From JAHJDO01 sp964437505 (GTDB lineage Bacteria > JAHJDO01): a DNA stretch of 64,000 nt. A program made the position numbers and the translations under genes. Under the pieces are notes generated by a model. That model saw only the letters and a program-made list of their open reading frames with translations, searched no databases and was not told the DNA's origin. Positions 50,780 through 58,810 of this stretch are shown one piece after another. Position 1 is the stretch's first letter, and each line of letters opens with the position of its first letter. Location of the stretch: NCBI GenBank assembly GCA_964437505.1, contig CAYTGU010000006.1, positions 16,881 to 80,880 on the forward strand, given 5' to 3'.

Positions 50780-51580
50780 ATGTCCAGATTAGGAAAGAGT
50801 ATACGTTTAGAGAGGATAATTAACAGGAATACTGGAAGAACTGTTATTGTGCCAATGGATCATGGTGTAACCGTAGGACCGATCAAGGGAATTGAAAACA
50901 TGAGAGATATGGTAAATGACATTTCTGAAGGCGGTGCAAATGCAGTTTTAGGACATGTTGGTCTTCCCAAACATGGTCATAGACAACAGGGTAAAGATAT
51001 AGGATTAATTCTACATCTTTCCGGTAGTACTGTGTGGAGTCCTGATCCAAATGCAAAGGTGCTGGTGAACACAGTTGAAAATGCTTTAAAAATGGGTGCG
51101 GATGGAGTGTCTGTACATATAAATATTGGTGCTGAGAATGAGGCAGAGATGCTAAGGGATCTTGGTAGTGTCAGTGTTGCATGTATGAACTGGGGTGTGC
51201 CTCTTCTTGCAATGATGTATACGCGCGGTAAAAAGATCAAGAGTGAGTCGGATGTTGAAGGAGTTAAACATGCGGCAAGAATCGCTGCAGAATTAGGAGC
51301 AGATATTGTTAAGGTTACATATACTGGTTCAAAGAAAACTTTTTCCGAGGTTGTTGGAGGATGTCCGATACCGGTAGTTATTGCAGGCGGAGAAAAGGCG
51401 TCTAATGACAGTGAAGTACTTGAAAATGTTAAAAACTCATTGGAAGCGGGTGGAGCAGGGGTTTCTATTGGAAGAAATGCGTTTCAGCATAGACATCCCA
51501 AAAAAATGGTTGAAGCAATATGTAAAATTGTGCATGAAGATGTCTCTGTTAAAGAAGCGTTAGTAATTCTCAATTCTTAA
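50780..51580 (+). CDS. 2-amino-3,7-dideoxy-D-threo-hept-6-ulosonate (ADH) synthase
   Basis: 266 residues. Class I aldolase of the DhnA family: TVIVPMDHGVTVGPIKGIEN near the N terminus, Schiff-base Lys in DIVKVTYTGSKKTF, PVVIAGGEKASND and GGAGVSIGRNAFQH phosphate loop. In methanogens this enzyme replaces DAHP synthase to start aromatic biosynthesis. Dehydroquinate synthase II follows by 15 bases, which is the diagnostic partner. A plain fructose-bisphosphate aldolase is the alternative but the neighbour makes ADH synthase far more likely. Confidence 0.9.
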   Translation: MSRLGKSIRLERIINRNTGRTVIVPMDHGVTVGPIKGIENMRDMVNDISEGGANAVLGHVGLPKHGHRQQGKDIGLILHLSGSTVWSPDPNAKVLVNTVENALKMGADGVSVHINIGAENEAEMLRDLGSVSVACMNWGVPLLAMMYTRGKKIKSESDVEGVKHAARIAAELGADIVKVTYTGSKKTFSEVVGGCPIPVVIAGGEKASNDSEVLENVKNSLEAGGAGVSIGRNAFQHRHPKKMVEAICKIVHEDVSVKEALVILNS

Positions 51581-51595
51581 TTAAAGGAATAAATA

Positions 51596-52585
51596 ATGAA
51601 ACAAGTTTGGGTAGATGCAAGACCATGGAATAAAGAGATTGTTATTGCAGCTTTGGAATGCGGAGCAGACCTTGTTGTTGTTGATAAAGGATTTTCCGGA
51701 AAAGTAAAGGAACTGGGTAAAATACAAACTGTTTCCGAGGATGGAGACCTGCGAATAGGCAAGGATGTTGTGCAAATAGAAATTAAGAGAAAAGAGGATG
51801 AAATCAAAGCAGCAACGATACATAATAAATGGATAGTCATTAAGACGCATGATTGGAAGATTATTCCTCTGGAAAATCTTATTGCCCAAACAAAAGGGTT
51901 GATAGCAGAAGTTAAGAATTTACAAGAAGCAGAAGCAGCCTTAAATACCCTTGAGAAAGGAGTAGATGGTGTTTTATTGGATATAAGGAAACCTGCTGAA
52001 TTGAGAAAAGTGATTAAGCAGCTAAAAATAGAAAGCGTCCTTCTGTCTCTTAAGGCAATAAAGATCAAGTCTGTAAAGTCATTAGGCGTTGGAGATAGGG
52101 TTTGTGTAGATACATGTACCAATATGACTATTGGGGAAGGAATGCTGGTTGGCAATACAAGCTCAGGCATGTTTCTCGTGCATTCAGAGTCAATAGAAAA
52201 TCCGTATGTTGATCAAAGGCCTTTCCGTGTAAATGCAGGAGGAGTGCATGCATATGTAATGGTTACAGACGGAAAAACAAGATATCTTTCGGATCTTAAA
52301 GCAGGGGATAAGGCGTTAACTGTAAACTGGGAAGGGAAGACACAAGAGGTGATTGTTGGCAGAATAAAGATTGAGAAAAGACCCATGCTTCTCGTAGAAG
52401 GAACCTGTGGCAAACAGAAGGTATCACTTGTCCTTCAAAACGCAGAAACGGTAAGATTAATGACTTCAAAAGGCAAACCAGTTTCTGTTGTCAGCTTGAA
52501 ATCCGGAGATGAAGTGCTTGGTCATACAGAAAAATCCGGCAGGCATTTTGGGATGAAGATTGAAGAAACTATTATTGAAAAATAG
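51596..52585 (+). CDS. 3-dehydroquinate synthase II (archaeal type)
   Basis: 329 residues. Starts MKQVWVDARPWNKEIVIAAL, and has the family core GDRVCVDTCTNMTIGEGMLV, then GNTSSGMFLVHSES, and PYVDQRPFRVNAGGVHAYV. It oxidatively deaminates and cyclises the ADH product to 3-dehydroquinate, bypassing AroB. Together with the preceding gene it forms the archaeal-type entry to the shikimate pathway; pheA elsewhere in the window uses its downstream product chorismate. Confidence 0.95.
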   Translation: MKQVWVDARPWNKEIVIAALECGADLVVVDKGFSGKVKELGKIQTVSEDGDLRIGKDVVQIEIKRKEDEIKAATIHNKWIVIKTHDWKIIPLENLIAQTKGLIAEVKNLQEAEAALNTLEKGVDGVLLDIRKPAELRKVIKQLKIESVLLSLKAIKIKSVKSLGVGDRVCVDTCTNMTIGEGMLVGNTSSGMFLVHSESIENPYVDQRPFRVNAGGVHAYVMVTDGKTRYLSDLKAGDKALTVNWEGKTQEVIVGRIKIEKRPMLLVEGTCGKQKVSLVLQNAETVRLMTSKGKPVSVVSLKSGDEVLGHTEKSGRHFGMKIEETIIEK

Positions 52586-52593
52586 TTATAACA

Positions 52594-53760
52594 TCAGTGA
52601 GGAATTATTAAAATTTGTCCCGGATTTAAGAGCTTAATTTGCGGAACTCTTTCCTTGTTTGCATCATAAATTAGTTTCCATTTTGATCTGTCTCCGTATA
52701 TATCTGGATTTCCGGCTATGCTGTGTAATGTGTCTCCTTTTTTGACCATGTAATATCTGGCAGGTTGTTTCTTTGAGTAGCTTTGTTTAATTTTTTTTGT
52801 CTTGATATGTTCTTTTGGATAAAGAGCAACTTGTTTTTTGCTAAGACGTTGCAATTTTTTTGCTGTTTCAATCTTGATAAAATGAGGGACAATATTCTCT
52901 TTATAAATCCATCCAAACTTATCTTCAGCGATTTTTATAAAATACCAGTCATCCAGTCTGCTGATCATATTAAATTTCATTTTTCTGGATACGCTTGCGA
53001 TAATTTCAGCATTCTCTGATGGTTCAGAGTAAATTGAAGCAGTTTTATTATTTATGATAACTGTAGGAATCACAGGACTACTTATGTCTGGCAGGGTTAT
53101 GGATATATCTCTAAAAAGCTGATCGGAAACCCGATGTATCCATGTTTTTTTCATATGCAAAGCTGAATCAATAGCACCCATCACTAAGTCCTGTGGAGAT
53201 AGATATAGTCTGCCTTCATGACTTGTAGATATACCGCTTGCCTGCCATAATAAATTGCCTGTGTGTGAATCAACCATTTTCACAGAAACCCCAACACCTA
53301 TTTGAGAATAAATTACTCCATAGAATTTTCTATAATGAGTAACCTTCCCATAGATCAGGGCATCAGCAGGCAAGGTTTTATCAGGATCTATCAATCCTTG
53401 TTCTTTAAGTAAAGCATCACTCTTTTTGAGTTTCATATATGTATAGGATTTTGTGCTTATATGCCTGAAGAATGTATCTCTGAGGAGGTCAGCTATATCT
53501 TTTGGAAGATTGTTATTTTTTGTTTGAATGTTTCCATCTTTCTTTATTTCTCTTGTAATATTTTCGAACGGAAGTATTGCCACAGTCTTAGGAGGGGATT
53601 TATAAAGGAAAGAGGATACTATATAATCCGGTTTATACTTTATTCCAAACTCTTCAAGAATATTATTATTTTTACTTTCTTTTCTGGTAAGTCTTAAGGA
53701 AGTGATGCAACCTGTAAGGAATATACACAATAAAACGAATACGAAGATCTTTTTTAACAT
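52594..53760 (-). CDS. Composite lipoprotein: GNA1162-like, SH3 and LysM domains
   Basis: 388 residues. Lipoprotein signal with lipobox LTGC at residue ~18. The first part (~55-215: PKTVAILPFENIT, ADALIYGKVTHYRKFYGVIYS, VDSHTGNLLWQASG) resembles the GNA1162/DUF799 lipoprotein family. Then an SH3-like segment (~240-290, SIYSEPSENAEIIASV, DDWYFIKIAEDKFGWI) and a C-terminal LysM (~340-388, YMVKKGDTLHSIAGNPDIYGD, NPGQILIIPH). It would be anchored in the outer membrane and bind peptidoglycan. It overlaps the patatin gene by 7 bases. Confidence 0.85.
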   Translation of the reverse strand: MLKKIFVFVLLCIFLTGCITSLRLTRKESKNNNILEEFGIKYKPDYIVSSFLYKSPPKTVAILPFENITREIKKDGNIQTKNNNLPKDIADLLRDTFFRHISTKSYTYMKLKKSDALLKEQGLIDPDKTLPADALIYGKVTHYRKFYGVIYSQIGVGVSVKMVDSHTGNLLWQASGISTSHEGRLYLSPQDLVMGAIDSALHMKKTWIHRVSDQLFRDISITLPDISSPVIPTVIINNKTASIYSEPSENAEIIASVSRKMKFNMISRLDDWYFIKIAEDKFGWIYKENIVPHFIKIETAKKLQRLSKKQVALYPKEHIKTKKIKQSYSKKQPARYYMVKKGDTLHSIAGNPDIYGDRSKWKLIYDANKERVPQIKLLNPGQILIIPH

Positions 53761-54716
53761 ATATTAGCTTTTTTTTTGATTTTTGGTAACACATCTAATA
53801 CCGATTTATAACCCTCTGCTATAGCTTCTGCTCCTTTGTGGAATTCCAATGTAGATATGTCGTTTACTTCAGGATTAATTATTATGTCAGCCTTCTTTAA
53901 GTTTGAAGCAGCTATTTTATACTCCATAATATAGAATGAATGTATTAAAACATCAATTATATTCGGAGTGTTCGGATCTATTTGTTGTCCTTTATATATT
54001 TTATTTTTTAATATACCAGTAAATTCGCAGATGGCTTCTATCTTGTCTTTGTTTGCCTGAATAAGCTTATCTATTTTATTATTTAATTTTGACATGGATT
54101 TGTTTCTCGTGTAATTTCGGCTATCAATTGTCTCAGAGGTAATACGTCCTCTTTTTTGAGGCTCAGGGATTACATTACAGGCAATAATAAATTCTGCTCC
54201 CATATTTTTTGCTACATCTACAGGAACAGGGTTAACTATGCCTCCATCTACTAAAAACTTGTTTTTAAACTTTACAGGCGTAAATATCACTGGGATTGAA
54301 ATGCTTGCTCTTACAGCCTCTGCTACAGAGCCGCTCTTAATTACTACTTCTTTACCTGTAGTGACATCAGTGGCTATGACTCTAAGTGGAATTCTTAAAT
54401 CCTTGAATCCCATGTCTCCGATAATGGAACACAGAAGCTCTTTAATCTTTTCTCCGTGAATGAATCCTTTTTTCAATAGAGCTAAATTCGGATCAAGTAA
54501 AAGGGCTAATTGTCTCCAATCTATGTTTAATACGATTTCTTCAAGAGTATTTATTTCACCATCTTTAGCGAAACAGGCGCCTACTAATGCTCCAATACTT
54601 GTTCCGGCTATCACATCAATAGGAACATTATTTTCCACTAAAGCCTTCAGCACTCCGATATGAGCCAGTCCTCTTGCAGCCCCGCCTCCAAGAGCAAGTC
54701 CTATTTTTTTATTCAT
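53754..54716 (-). CDS. Patatin-like phospholipase (RssA type)
   Basis: 320 residues. Catalytic dyad: IGLALGGGAARGLAHIGVL oxyanion loop, nucleophile Ser in IAGTSIGALVGA and Asp in FLVDGGIVNPVPVD. The rest is of the NTE/RssA class; no signal peptide. It hydrolyses phospholipids or lysophospholipids, probably at the inner membrane. It overlaps both neighbours by 7-8 bases. Confidence 0.92.
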   Translation of the reverse strand: MNKKIGLALGGGAARGLAHIGVLKALVENNVPIDVIAGTSIGALVGACFAKDGEINTLEEIVLNIDWRQLALLLDPNLALLKKGFIHGEKIKELLCSIIGDMGFKDLRIPLRVIATDVTTGKEVVIKSGSVAEAVRASISIPVIFTPVKFKNKFLVDGGIVNPVPVDVAKNMGAEFIIACNVIPEPQKRGRITSETIDSRNYTRNKSMSKLNNKIDKLIQANKDKIEAICEFTGILKNKIYKGQQIDPNTPNIIDVLIHSFYIMEYKIAASNLKKADIIINPEVNDISTLEFHKGAEAIAEGYKSVLDVLPKIKKKANIC

Positions 54717-56457
54717 TGTATTTTACAGGTTTACTTTTTGGTTTTTTGTAGGTTGTCGGACCGTTGGGCCATTCCGACTTATCATACCAATTTTCAGGAT
54801 AGCCGACTTCCTGGGACATTTTTCCGGGCTCGTTGACATAGCCATCGTCATAACGGGCCACAAGAAGCCAGGCAAATTCCCACCAGTCTTTTACAATCTG
54901 GTTGGCCTGTGTTTCGCAGTATGTGGTGATCAACTGCCGCGCCTTTTCCGGATCTTGTTTATAAAGGGCAAGCGCCTGCTCATCCATCTTCTTGATGCCC
55001 TCAATTTCAGCGTGTTCGATTTCGTCCTGTTTTTGCCGGATGTCTTTGATCATATAGCTGTACTTCAGACCCGCCCAATTGGCCACGAAGTTAAAGGCCC
55101 ACCAGGCACTTTTCTGGTTAAAAGTTGTCGTGTCGCACGTGTAATACGGCTCAGCGATGCTTTTTACCCCAACGTAAAAAGGAACATAACAGGTGCTCAT
55201 CGGCTCATCCGGACCAAACCATACCAGACCCCCGATGGGATCCGGCAGCCAGTCGCGTGCCTGGCAGACATAGCTGAATCCACAACGATAGATGGAAATC
55301 GGACGTTCCCACGTGCCTTTCAGTTTGGCATTCGGATCACCGGTATCGCCTCCCGCATCCATGGGGCCAGGGTAGCGATAAGGGCATCCAAAAGGTCCCG
55401 CAGTTACCCCTTTTGACTGATCAAACTCGGTGTCCTGATAATAATCACGATACAGGCTCATAACATCACGAACTTTTAATTTCTTGTCCGGTTTAATAGA
55501 GAATGGGTACTCTTTCGTGTAGCCATCTTTGACCCATGACGATTTTTCCTGCGAAGGCGCAATTCGCGTCTGCAGACGCCAGACCCGGCGCAGAGAGTAG
55601 TAGGGATGGCTGTATTCTCCCATACTTACGGTTCGTAGCCAATCCAGCTTGCCGTCTTTCGGTTTCCACCATCCGTGTTTTTTGGCAATGGCATGAAGAT
55701 CCTTCGAATAGAGCATATTGGGGTCATCCTGATCGACTTCGCGAATACGCAGTTCATTTGCAGCTACGAACACCTCGCCGTCGGGCACTTTTTTTGCCAC
55801 CCAAAGTCCACCTGTGCCTTCAGGGCTTGGTGCCATTTCTATAATCCAGCCTTCTTTTGTATCACCGATGGGCAGTGTTTCGCCCGTGCCGTAGTAGCCG
55901 TAGGTCTCAATGAGACGGCCGATCAATTCAACGGCTTCTCGTGCTGTTTTACAGCGTTCCGCCGCAACGCGGCTCAGTTCAGCGCTGTAGAAAATAAGTT
56001 TGCCGGGTACCGGATCTGGTTGGATTTTGGTTCCGTCGGTGCACTCGCCGAACATAAGCTGATGTTCGTTCATGATAGCGTAGCTGCCATCAAAGTACGC
56101 ATAGGTATGTTTGACTTGCGGAATATAACCAAGCGGTATGCTTTGTGGACGACTGGGATCGACATAAGTCGGACCCCGGTGAGTACCGGTATAACGGCGC
56201 AGCAAATACCCGTGATATTCAGGTCTGTCGCCCAGCGATGCAGCATCGTAATATACAGGCCGGAATGATCCTGGTTTATGATCTGCGGCCGGCACATAGA
56301 CCAGACGCTGATCGAACAATTCACTGTCGTCCGAATGCGCGACAATGACCGATCCGTCCTGGGATGCCCCCTTGGTAACGAGCATGGTCGTGCAGGCCGA
56401 TGCCGGTATAAAATTCATCAGGTTTAAAATGAGTGCTATAATAATCACTTTAATCAC
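54709..56457 (-). CDS. Secreted C69-family dipeptidase
   Basis: About 582 residues from GTG 56457, which has AGGAGG nine bases upstream; ATG 56508 would start inside a repeat. A short signal peptide (~1-21) leaves Cys22 of ACTTMLVTKGAS at the mature N terminus, the nucleophile in the Ntn-hydrolase C69 family. GSVIVAHSDDSELFDQRLV, GYIPQVKHTYAYFDGSYAIMNEHQL and FGCPYRYPG fit the family. The gene is visibly richer in G+C than all its neighbours, with different codon use (many GGC/CCG), a sign of transfer. Confidence 0.9.
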   Translation of the reverse strand: MIKVIIIALILNLMNFIPASACTTMLVTKGASQDGSVIVAHSDDSELFDQRLVYVPAADHKPGSFRPVYYDAASLGDRPEYHGYLLRRYTGTHRGPTYVDPSRPQSIPLGYIPQVKHTYAYFDGSYAIMNEHQLMFGECTDGTKIQPDPVPGKLIFYSAELSRVAAERCKTAREAVELIGRLIETYGYYGTGETLPIGDTKEGWIIEMAPSPEGTGGLWVAKKVPDGEVFVAANELRIREVDQDDPNMLYSKDLHAIAKKHGWWKPKDGKLDWLRTVSMGEYSHPYYSLRRVWRLQTRIAPSQEKSSWVKDGYTKEYPFSIKPDKKLKVRDVMSLYRDYYQDTEFDQSKGVTAGPFGCPYRYPGPMDAGGDTGDPNAKLKGTWERPISIYRCGFSYVCQARDWLPDPIGGLVWFGPDEPMSTCYVPFYVGVKSIAEPYYTCDTTTFNQKSAWWAFNFVANWAGLKYSYMIKDIRQKQDEIEHAEIEGIKKMDEQALALYKQDPEKARQLITTYCETQANQIVKDWWEFAWLLVARYDDGYVNEPGKMSQEVGYPENWYDKSEWPNGPTTYKKPKSKPVKYNE

Positions 56458-56502
56458 AATACAATACCTCCTGTTTGTTGTTTGTGTTTCTCTTCTCGTG
56501 TC

Positions 56503-56523
56503 CAACATTAATTATTGGACAGT
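56503..56523 (-). repeat. Short repeat before accessory genes, copy A
   Basis: CAACATTAATTATTGGACAGT on the plus strand (56503-56523) recurs with one mismatch at 57933-57953. On the minus strand it lies before the C69 gene and has 7-base inverted arms TGTCCAA / TTGGACA. It touches the stop of the nucleotidyltransferase. Confidence 0.7.
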
Positions 56524-56972
56524 CACTTAGGTCTTTCTTGCTTTAACAATCTTTTGAGAACTTTCAAATCTTCTATATCTTTAACTCTTCCAGCAGCTTT
56601 CTTCATTTTTATAATATCTTCTAGAGAAGCAAAATAAACTTTCTGTTTGCCAAAGAAGTTCTCAACTTTATTCTTCCAAGCCTCTTCAAATGAAATGCCT
56701 TTAACAAATGGATGAATGTCTGTCTCCACAATATATTGTCGAATAAGAGTTTTTTTCTTCAGAAGCGATTCAGGAGTTAATGATGACACATCATAACCAA
56801 ATTTTTCCAAGCTTATCAGTGTGTTTCTTGCGTTTTTGATTGTTGGTCTTATAAAGATATCAGTATCTAATGTGGACCTTGAGTAACCATAGACAGGGAA
56901 GGTAACTGCACCAATCAGGACAAATTCTACTTTATTATCTTTGAGTAATGAAAGTAATTTTTCTATCTTCAT
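56523..56972 (-). CDS. Nucleotidyltransferase-fold protein (DUF6036-like)
   Basis: 149 residues. FVLIGAVTFPVYGYSRSTLDTDIFI matches the pol-beta nucleotidyltransferase core with TxDxD metal-binding acids; VETDIHPFVKGISFEEAW and a C-terminal helical end (VKDIEDLKVLKRLLKQE) follow. This type occurs singly or with a small partner as an antitoxin/toxin-like pair. Its ATG lies 38 bases inside the small ORF upstream. Function unproven. Confidence 0.8.
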   Translation of the reverse strand: MKIEKLLSLLKDNKVEFVLIGAVTFPVYGYSRSTLDTDIFIRPTIKNARNTLISLEKFGYDVSSLTPESLLKKKTLIRQYIVETDIHPFVKGISFEEAWKNKVENFFGKQKVYFASLEDIIKMKKAAGRVKDIEDLKVLKRLLKQERPK

Positions 56973-57114
56973 TTCTTCTAAGAATTTTTGCTATCTCTTT
57001 AGATTTTTGAAGCATCATTTGTATACGTTCACCAACAGAGAGCTTTTTCAGGTAGTCCAATTCAAACTCTATCTCTTTTTTTTCACTATTATTATCTACC
57101 TGTAGTATAGACAC
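56935..57114 (-). CDS. Small protein overlapping the nucleotidyltransferase gene
   Basis: 59 residues from GTG 57114 with AAGGAG upstream. The protein begins SILQVDNNSEKKEIEFELD, is highly charged and helical (YLKKLSVGERIQMMLQKS), and ends KITFITQR. Its last 38 bases overlap the next gene in another frame, so the two are coupled. It could be the partner of the nucleotidyltransferase in a toxin-antitoxin-like pair. Confidence 0.6.
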   Translation of the reverse strand: MSILQVDNNSEKKEIEFELDYLKKLSVGERIQMMLQKSKEIAKILRRNEDRKITFITQR

Positions 57115-57258
57115 AATATCTCCTTCTCATACTCCAAAAACATGTTACCATAAACCCTGATGGTTCACAAGAAATTATAATAGCAGGAATGAGTGGAAAA
57201 GAGTCTAAACATCAATATGTATTTGTGGTCTGTTAAGATTTGACCCCGTTTACTCTGT
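57115..57258. other. Intergenic stretch with a short coding-like fragment
   Basis: On the plus strand 57111-57236 is open and reads VTINPDGSQEIIIAGMSGKE, then SKHQYVFVVC and a stop. It may be the tail of a lost gene. GATTTGACCCCG follows (57237-57248). No start codon with ribosome site belongs to it. The small ORF ribosome site lies at its left end. Confidence 0.3.
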
Positions 57259-57912
57259 TTATTCTTTTTTCAACCTTTCATCCAACATTTTAGATGAGTG
57301 TTTGAAAACCTCATTTGCGATGGCTTTGAGCTCCGGGGAACATTGGGCTGGCTCATATATTCTTCCCTCGGCGATTTTCTGCCAGATCGGAGGAAGATTC
57401 TTGAAAAGATGAACCATGCCACCGGAAGGATCTGGAGCCAAATAATATACCTTTTTAACTCCAGCGGTAATAATTCGGGCCAGACACATAGGGCAGGGCT
57501 CAAGCGAAGTGTATAAAACCAATCCTTCTACTTTTGGAGTTTGTGCTTTAACTCTCTGTTCATAGCCAGTAAGTGTATCCATTTCCGCGTGTAGATCGCT
57601 TCGGAAATACGGGCTGAATATGCGGTTGCGCCCTCGCTGAATAACTTCTCCTGTTTTTTCATTGACGAGGCAAGCGCCAATTCCGTAGTTCCCTTCTTTA
57701 GCGGCGGCAACAGCTTCCTGCAAAGTGACCAATGCGGCTTTATCGTCTCTATACTTCGGATCAGGCTTAAATGATGCAATTCTTTTTTCTAATTTGTCAA
57801 GGGAAGTTGATGGGTTTGCTGCATCTGCATGCGATGTCATTGTGCCAAAGATCAATAACGACGCAAAAAAACCAAAGACAAGAAATGCTAAAAAAGATTT
57901 ACGCATTTTCAT
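57259..57912 (-). CDS. Exported cytidine/guanine-deaminase-type protein
   Basis: 217 residues. The start MKMRKSFLAFLVFGFFASLL is a classical signal peptide (cleavage near SHADA-ANP, ~32), which is unusual for this family. The deaminase core has the zinc motif HAEMD (~105) and LEPCPMCLARII (~138), as in guanine/tRNA-adenosine deaminases; the ligand His, Glu and two Cys are present. AGGAG precedes the ATG. Substrate in the periplasm is unknown. A repeat copy lies in front of it at 57933-57953. Confidence 0.85.
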   Translation of the reverse strand: MKMRKSFLAFLVFGFFASLLIFGTMTSHADAANPSTSLDKLEKRIASFKPDPKYRDDKAALVTLQEAVAAAKEGNYGIGACLVNEKTGEVIQRGRNRIFSPYFRSDLHAEMDTLTGYEQRVKAQTPKVEGLVLYTSLEPCPMCLARIITAGVKKVYYLAPDPSGGMVHLFKNLPPIWQKIAEGRIYEPAQCSPELKAIANEVFKHSSKMLDERLKKE

Positions 57913-57932
57913 CTTTCTCCTTTCAATGTTGT

Positions 57933-57990
57933 CAACATTAATTATTGAACAGTTTTAGCATAGCTCAAATTGCTTAAAAGCTCAATGGAA
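57933..57990 (-). repeat. Short repeat before accessory genes, copy B (extended)
   Basis: CAACATTAATTATTGAACAGT (57933-57953) as in copy A, then CTCAAATTGCTTAAAAGCTC (57965-57984) which matches ACCAAATTGCTTAAAATCTC at the third copy. Within 57913-58070 I saw nothing else but a weak inverted relation between this part and CTCAAATCTTTAAAC on the minus strand near 58030. Confidence 0.65.
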
Positions 57991-58070
57991 ATTTGACCGT
58001 TTTTCGCTACTGCTTGATAGGGGAGTCCGATGTTTAAAGATTTGAGTGCGTTTCACTCTTCACTCGATTG

Positions 58071-58677
58071 TTAGGACTTCTTTTCCTTCTTCGTTCGCCA
58101 ATATTCAGGAATATAGGCTATAGGCGAGTGGTATGTACTGAGCTCCTTTGCATCAGCAATCGCTTCTTCAAGAAGTATGATCATGATGGCTGCGGCAGCG
58201 AAGAGATCTGATTTATTACCTCCAATAGATGGAAAAACGACCTCTCGGATTTTATCATACTCTTGGAAATTCTCAAAAGGTGCAACGATTTCTCGAATTC
58301 TATCTGCATGGCTACCTGATTCCAGCGAGGCCCCTGAGACTTCGTGGGCAAAGCTGTTGCGAATTCTACGAAAGAGGTGGAGTGCTCGCACAAACGCAGC
58401 GTCGATCAGACCCATTCGGTAGACTATGTTAATTCGCGCGCTAAAAGACCCGAGCGAACGGTCTATGTCAAGCAGATTGTCTGCAGTCGTCGTATTGGGA
58501 ATGAGGACCTTTGTAAGCAACTGAAATAAGAGATAATCGATCTTTGCACCGATCAGGACGACTGCAGCCCTGTCGCTTTCCTTTGCGTACTCTGCTACGA
58601 ACTGAGCGGTGCGTTGGGCGTGGCTTCTTCTCTGGTGTGACTGCGGGAAGATTCTGTGATTCTTTCTGTTCTGTCAT
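58071..58677 (-). pseudogene. MtlR-like protein gene with a frameshift
   Basis: The first frame starts ATG 58677 (MTEQKESQNLPAVTPEKK) and loses sense after ~22 codons; the sense continues in another frame: QRTAQFVAEYAKESDRAAVV, LIGAKIDYLLFQLLTKVLIP, LLDIDRSLGSFSARINIVY, RRIRNSFAHEV. That is the MtlR (mannitol-repressor-like) / HEPN-like helical family, with the characteristic GSFSARI and RNSFAHE. No start codon opens the second frame upstream, so one-base insertion near 58610 is likely, or a sequencing error. Ribosome site GAGAGG is intact. Confidence 0.75.
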
Positions 58678-58688
58678 TTTTTCCTCTC

Positions 58689-58766
58689 TAACACTAATCC
58701 ATTAAACAACCACTTCTACTTTAATATCACCATAGACCAAATTGCTTAAAATCTCAATAAAAACAA
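58689..58766 (-). repeat. Short repeat before accessory genes, copy C (degenerate, extended)
   Basis: AACACTAATCCATTAAACA (58689-58707) is a degenerate version of copies A and B. ACCAAATTGCTTAAAATCTC (58735 on) is nearly the same as in B. It stands upstream of the MtlR-like gene on the minus strand, so B and C share both parts at the same place relative to a gene. Confidence 0.6.
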
Positions 58767-58773
58767 TTATAAC

Positions 58774-58803
58774 ATCCCCCTGAATCCCCCTTCAAAGGGG
58801 GAA
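58774..58803. repeat. CCCCCTTCAAAGGGGG dispersed hairpin
   Basis: ATCCCCCTGAATCCCCCTTC and AAAGGGGGAA form a stem CCCCCTT/AAGGGGG (58786-58801). The element sits at the 3' end of the RND gene, but no T-run follows on that strand, so a terminator role is doubtful. This exact kind of G/C-block hairpin is a known dispersed repeat in many bacteria. Confidence 0.6.
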
Positions 58804-58810
58804 TTATTCT

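Noticed and set aside
58786..58801. Rho-independent terminator after the RND gene
   Set aside because: The stem is strong, but no T-run follows on the minus strand; it looks like a known type of dispersed hairpin.
56503..58810. Integron attC sites
   Set aside because: Only copy A matches the core GTTRRRY and it is too short (about 23 bases); copies B and C lack matching end boxes. Kept as a repeat finding only.
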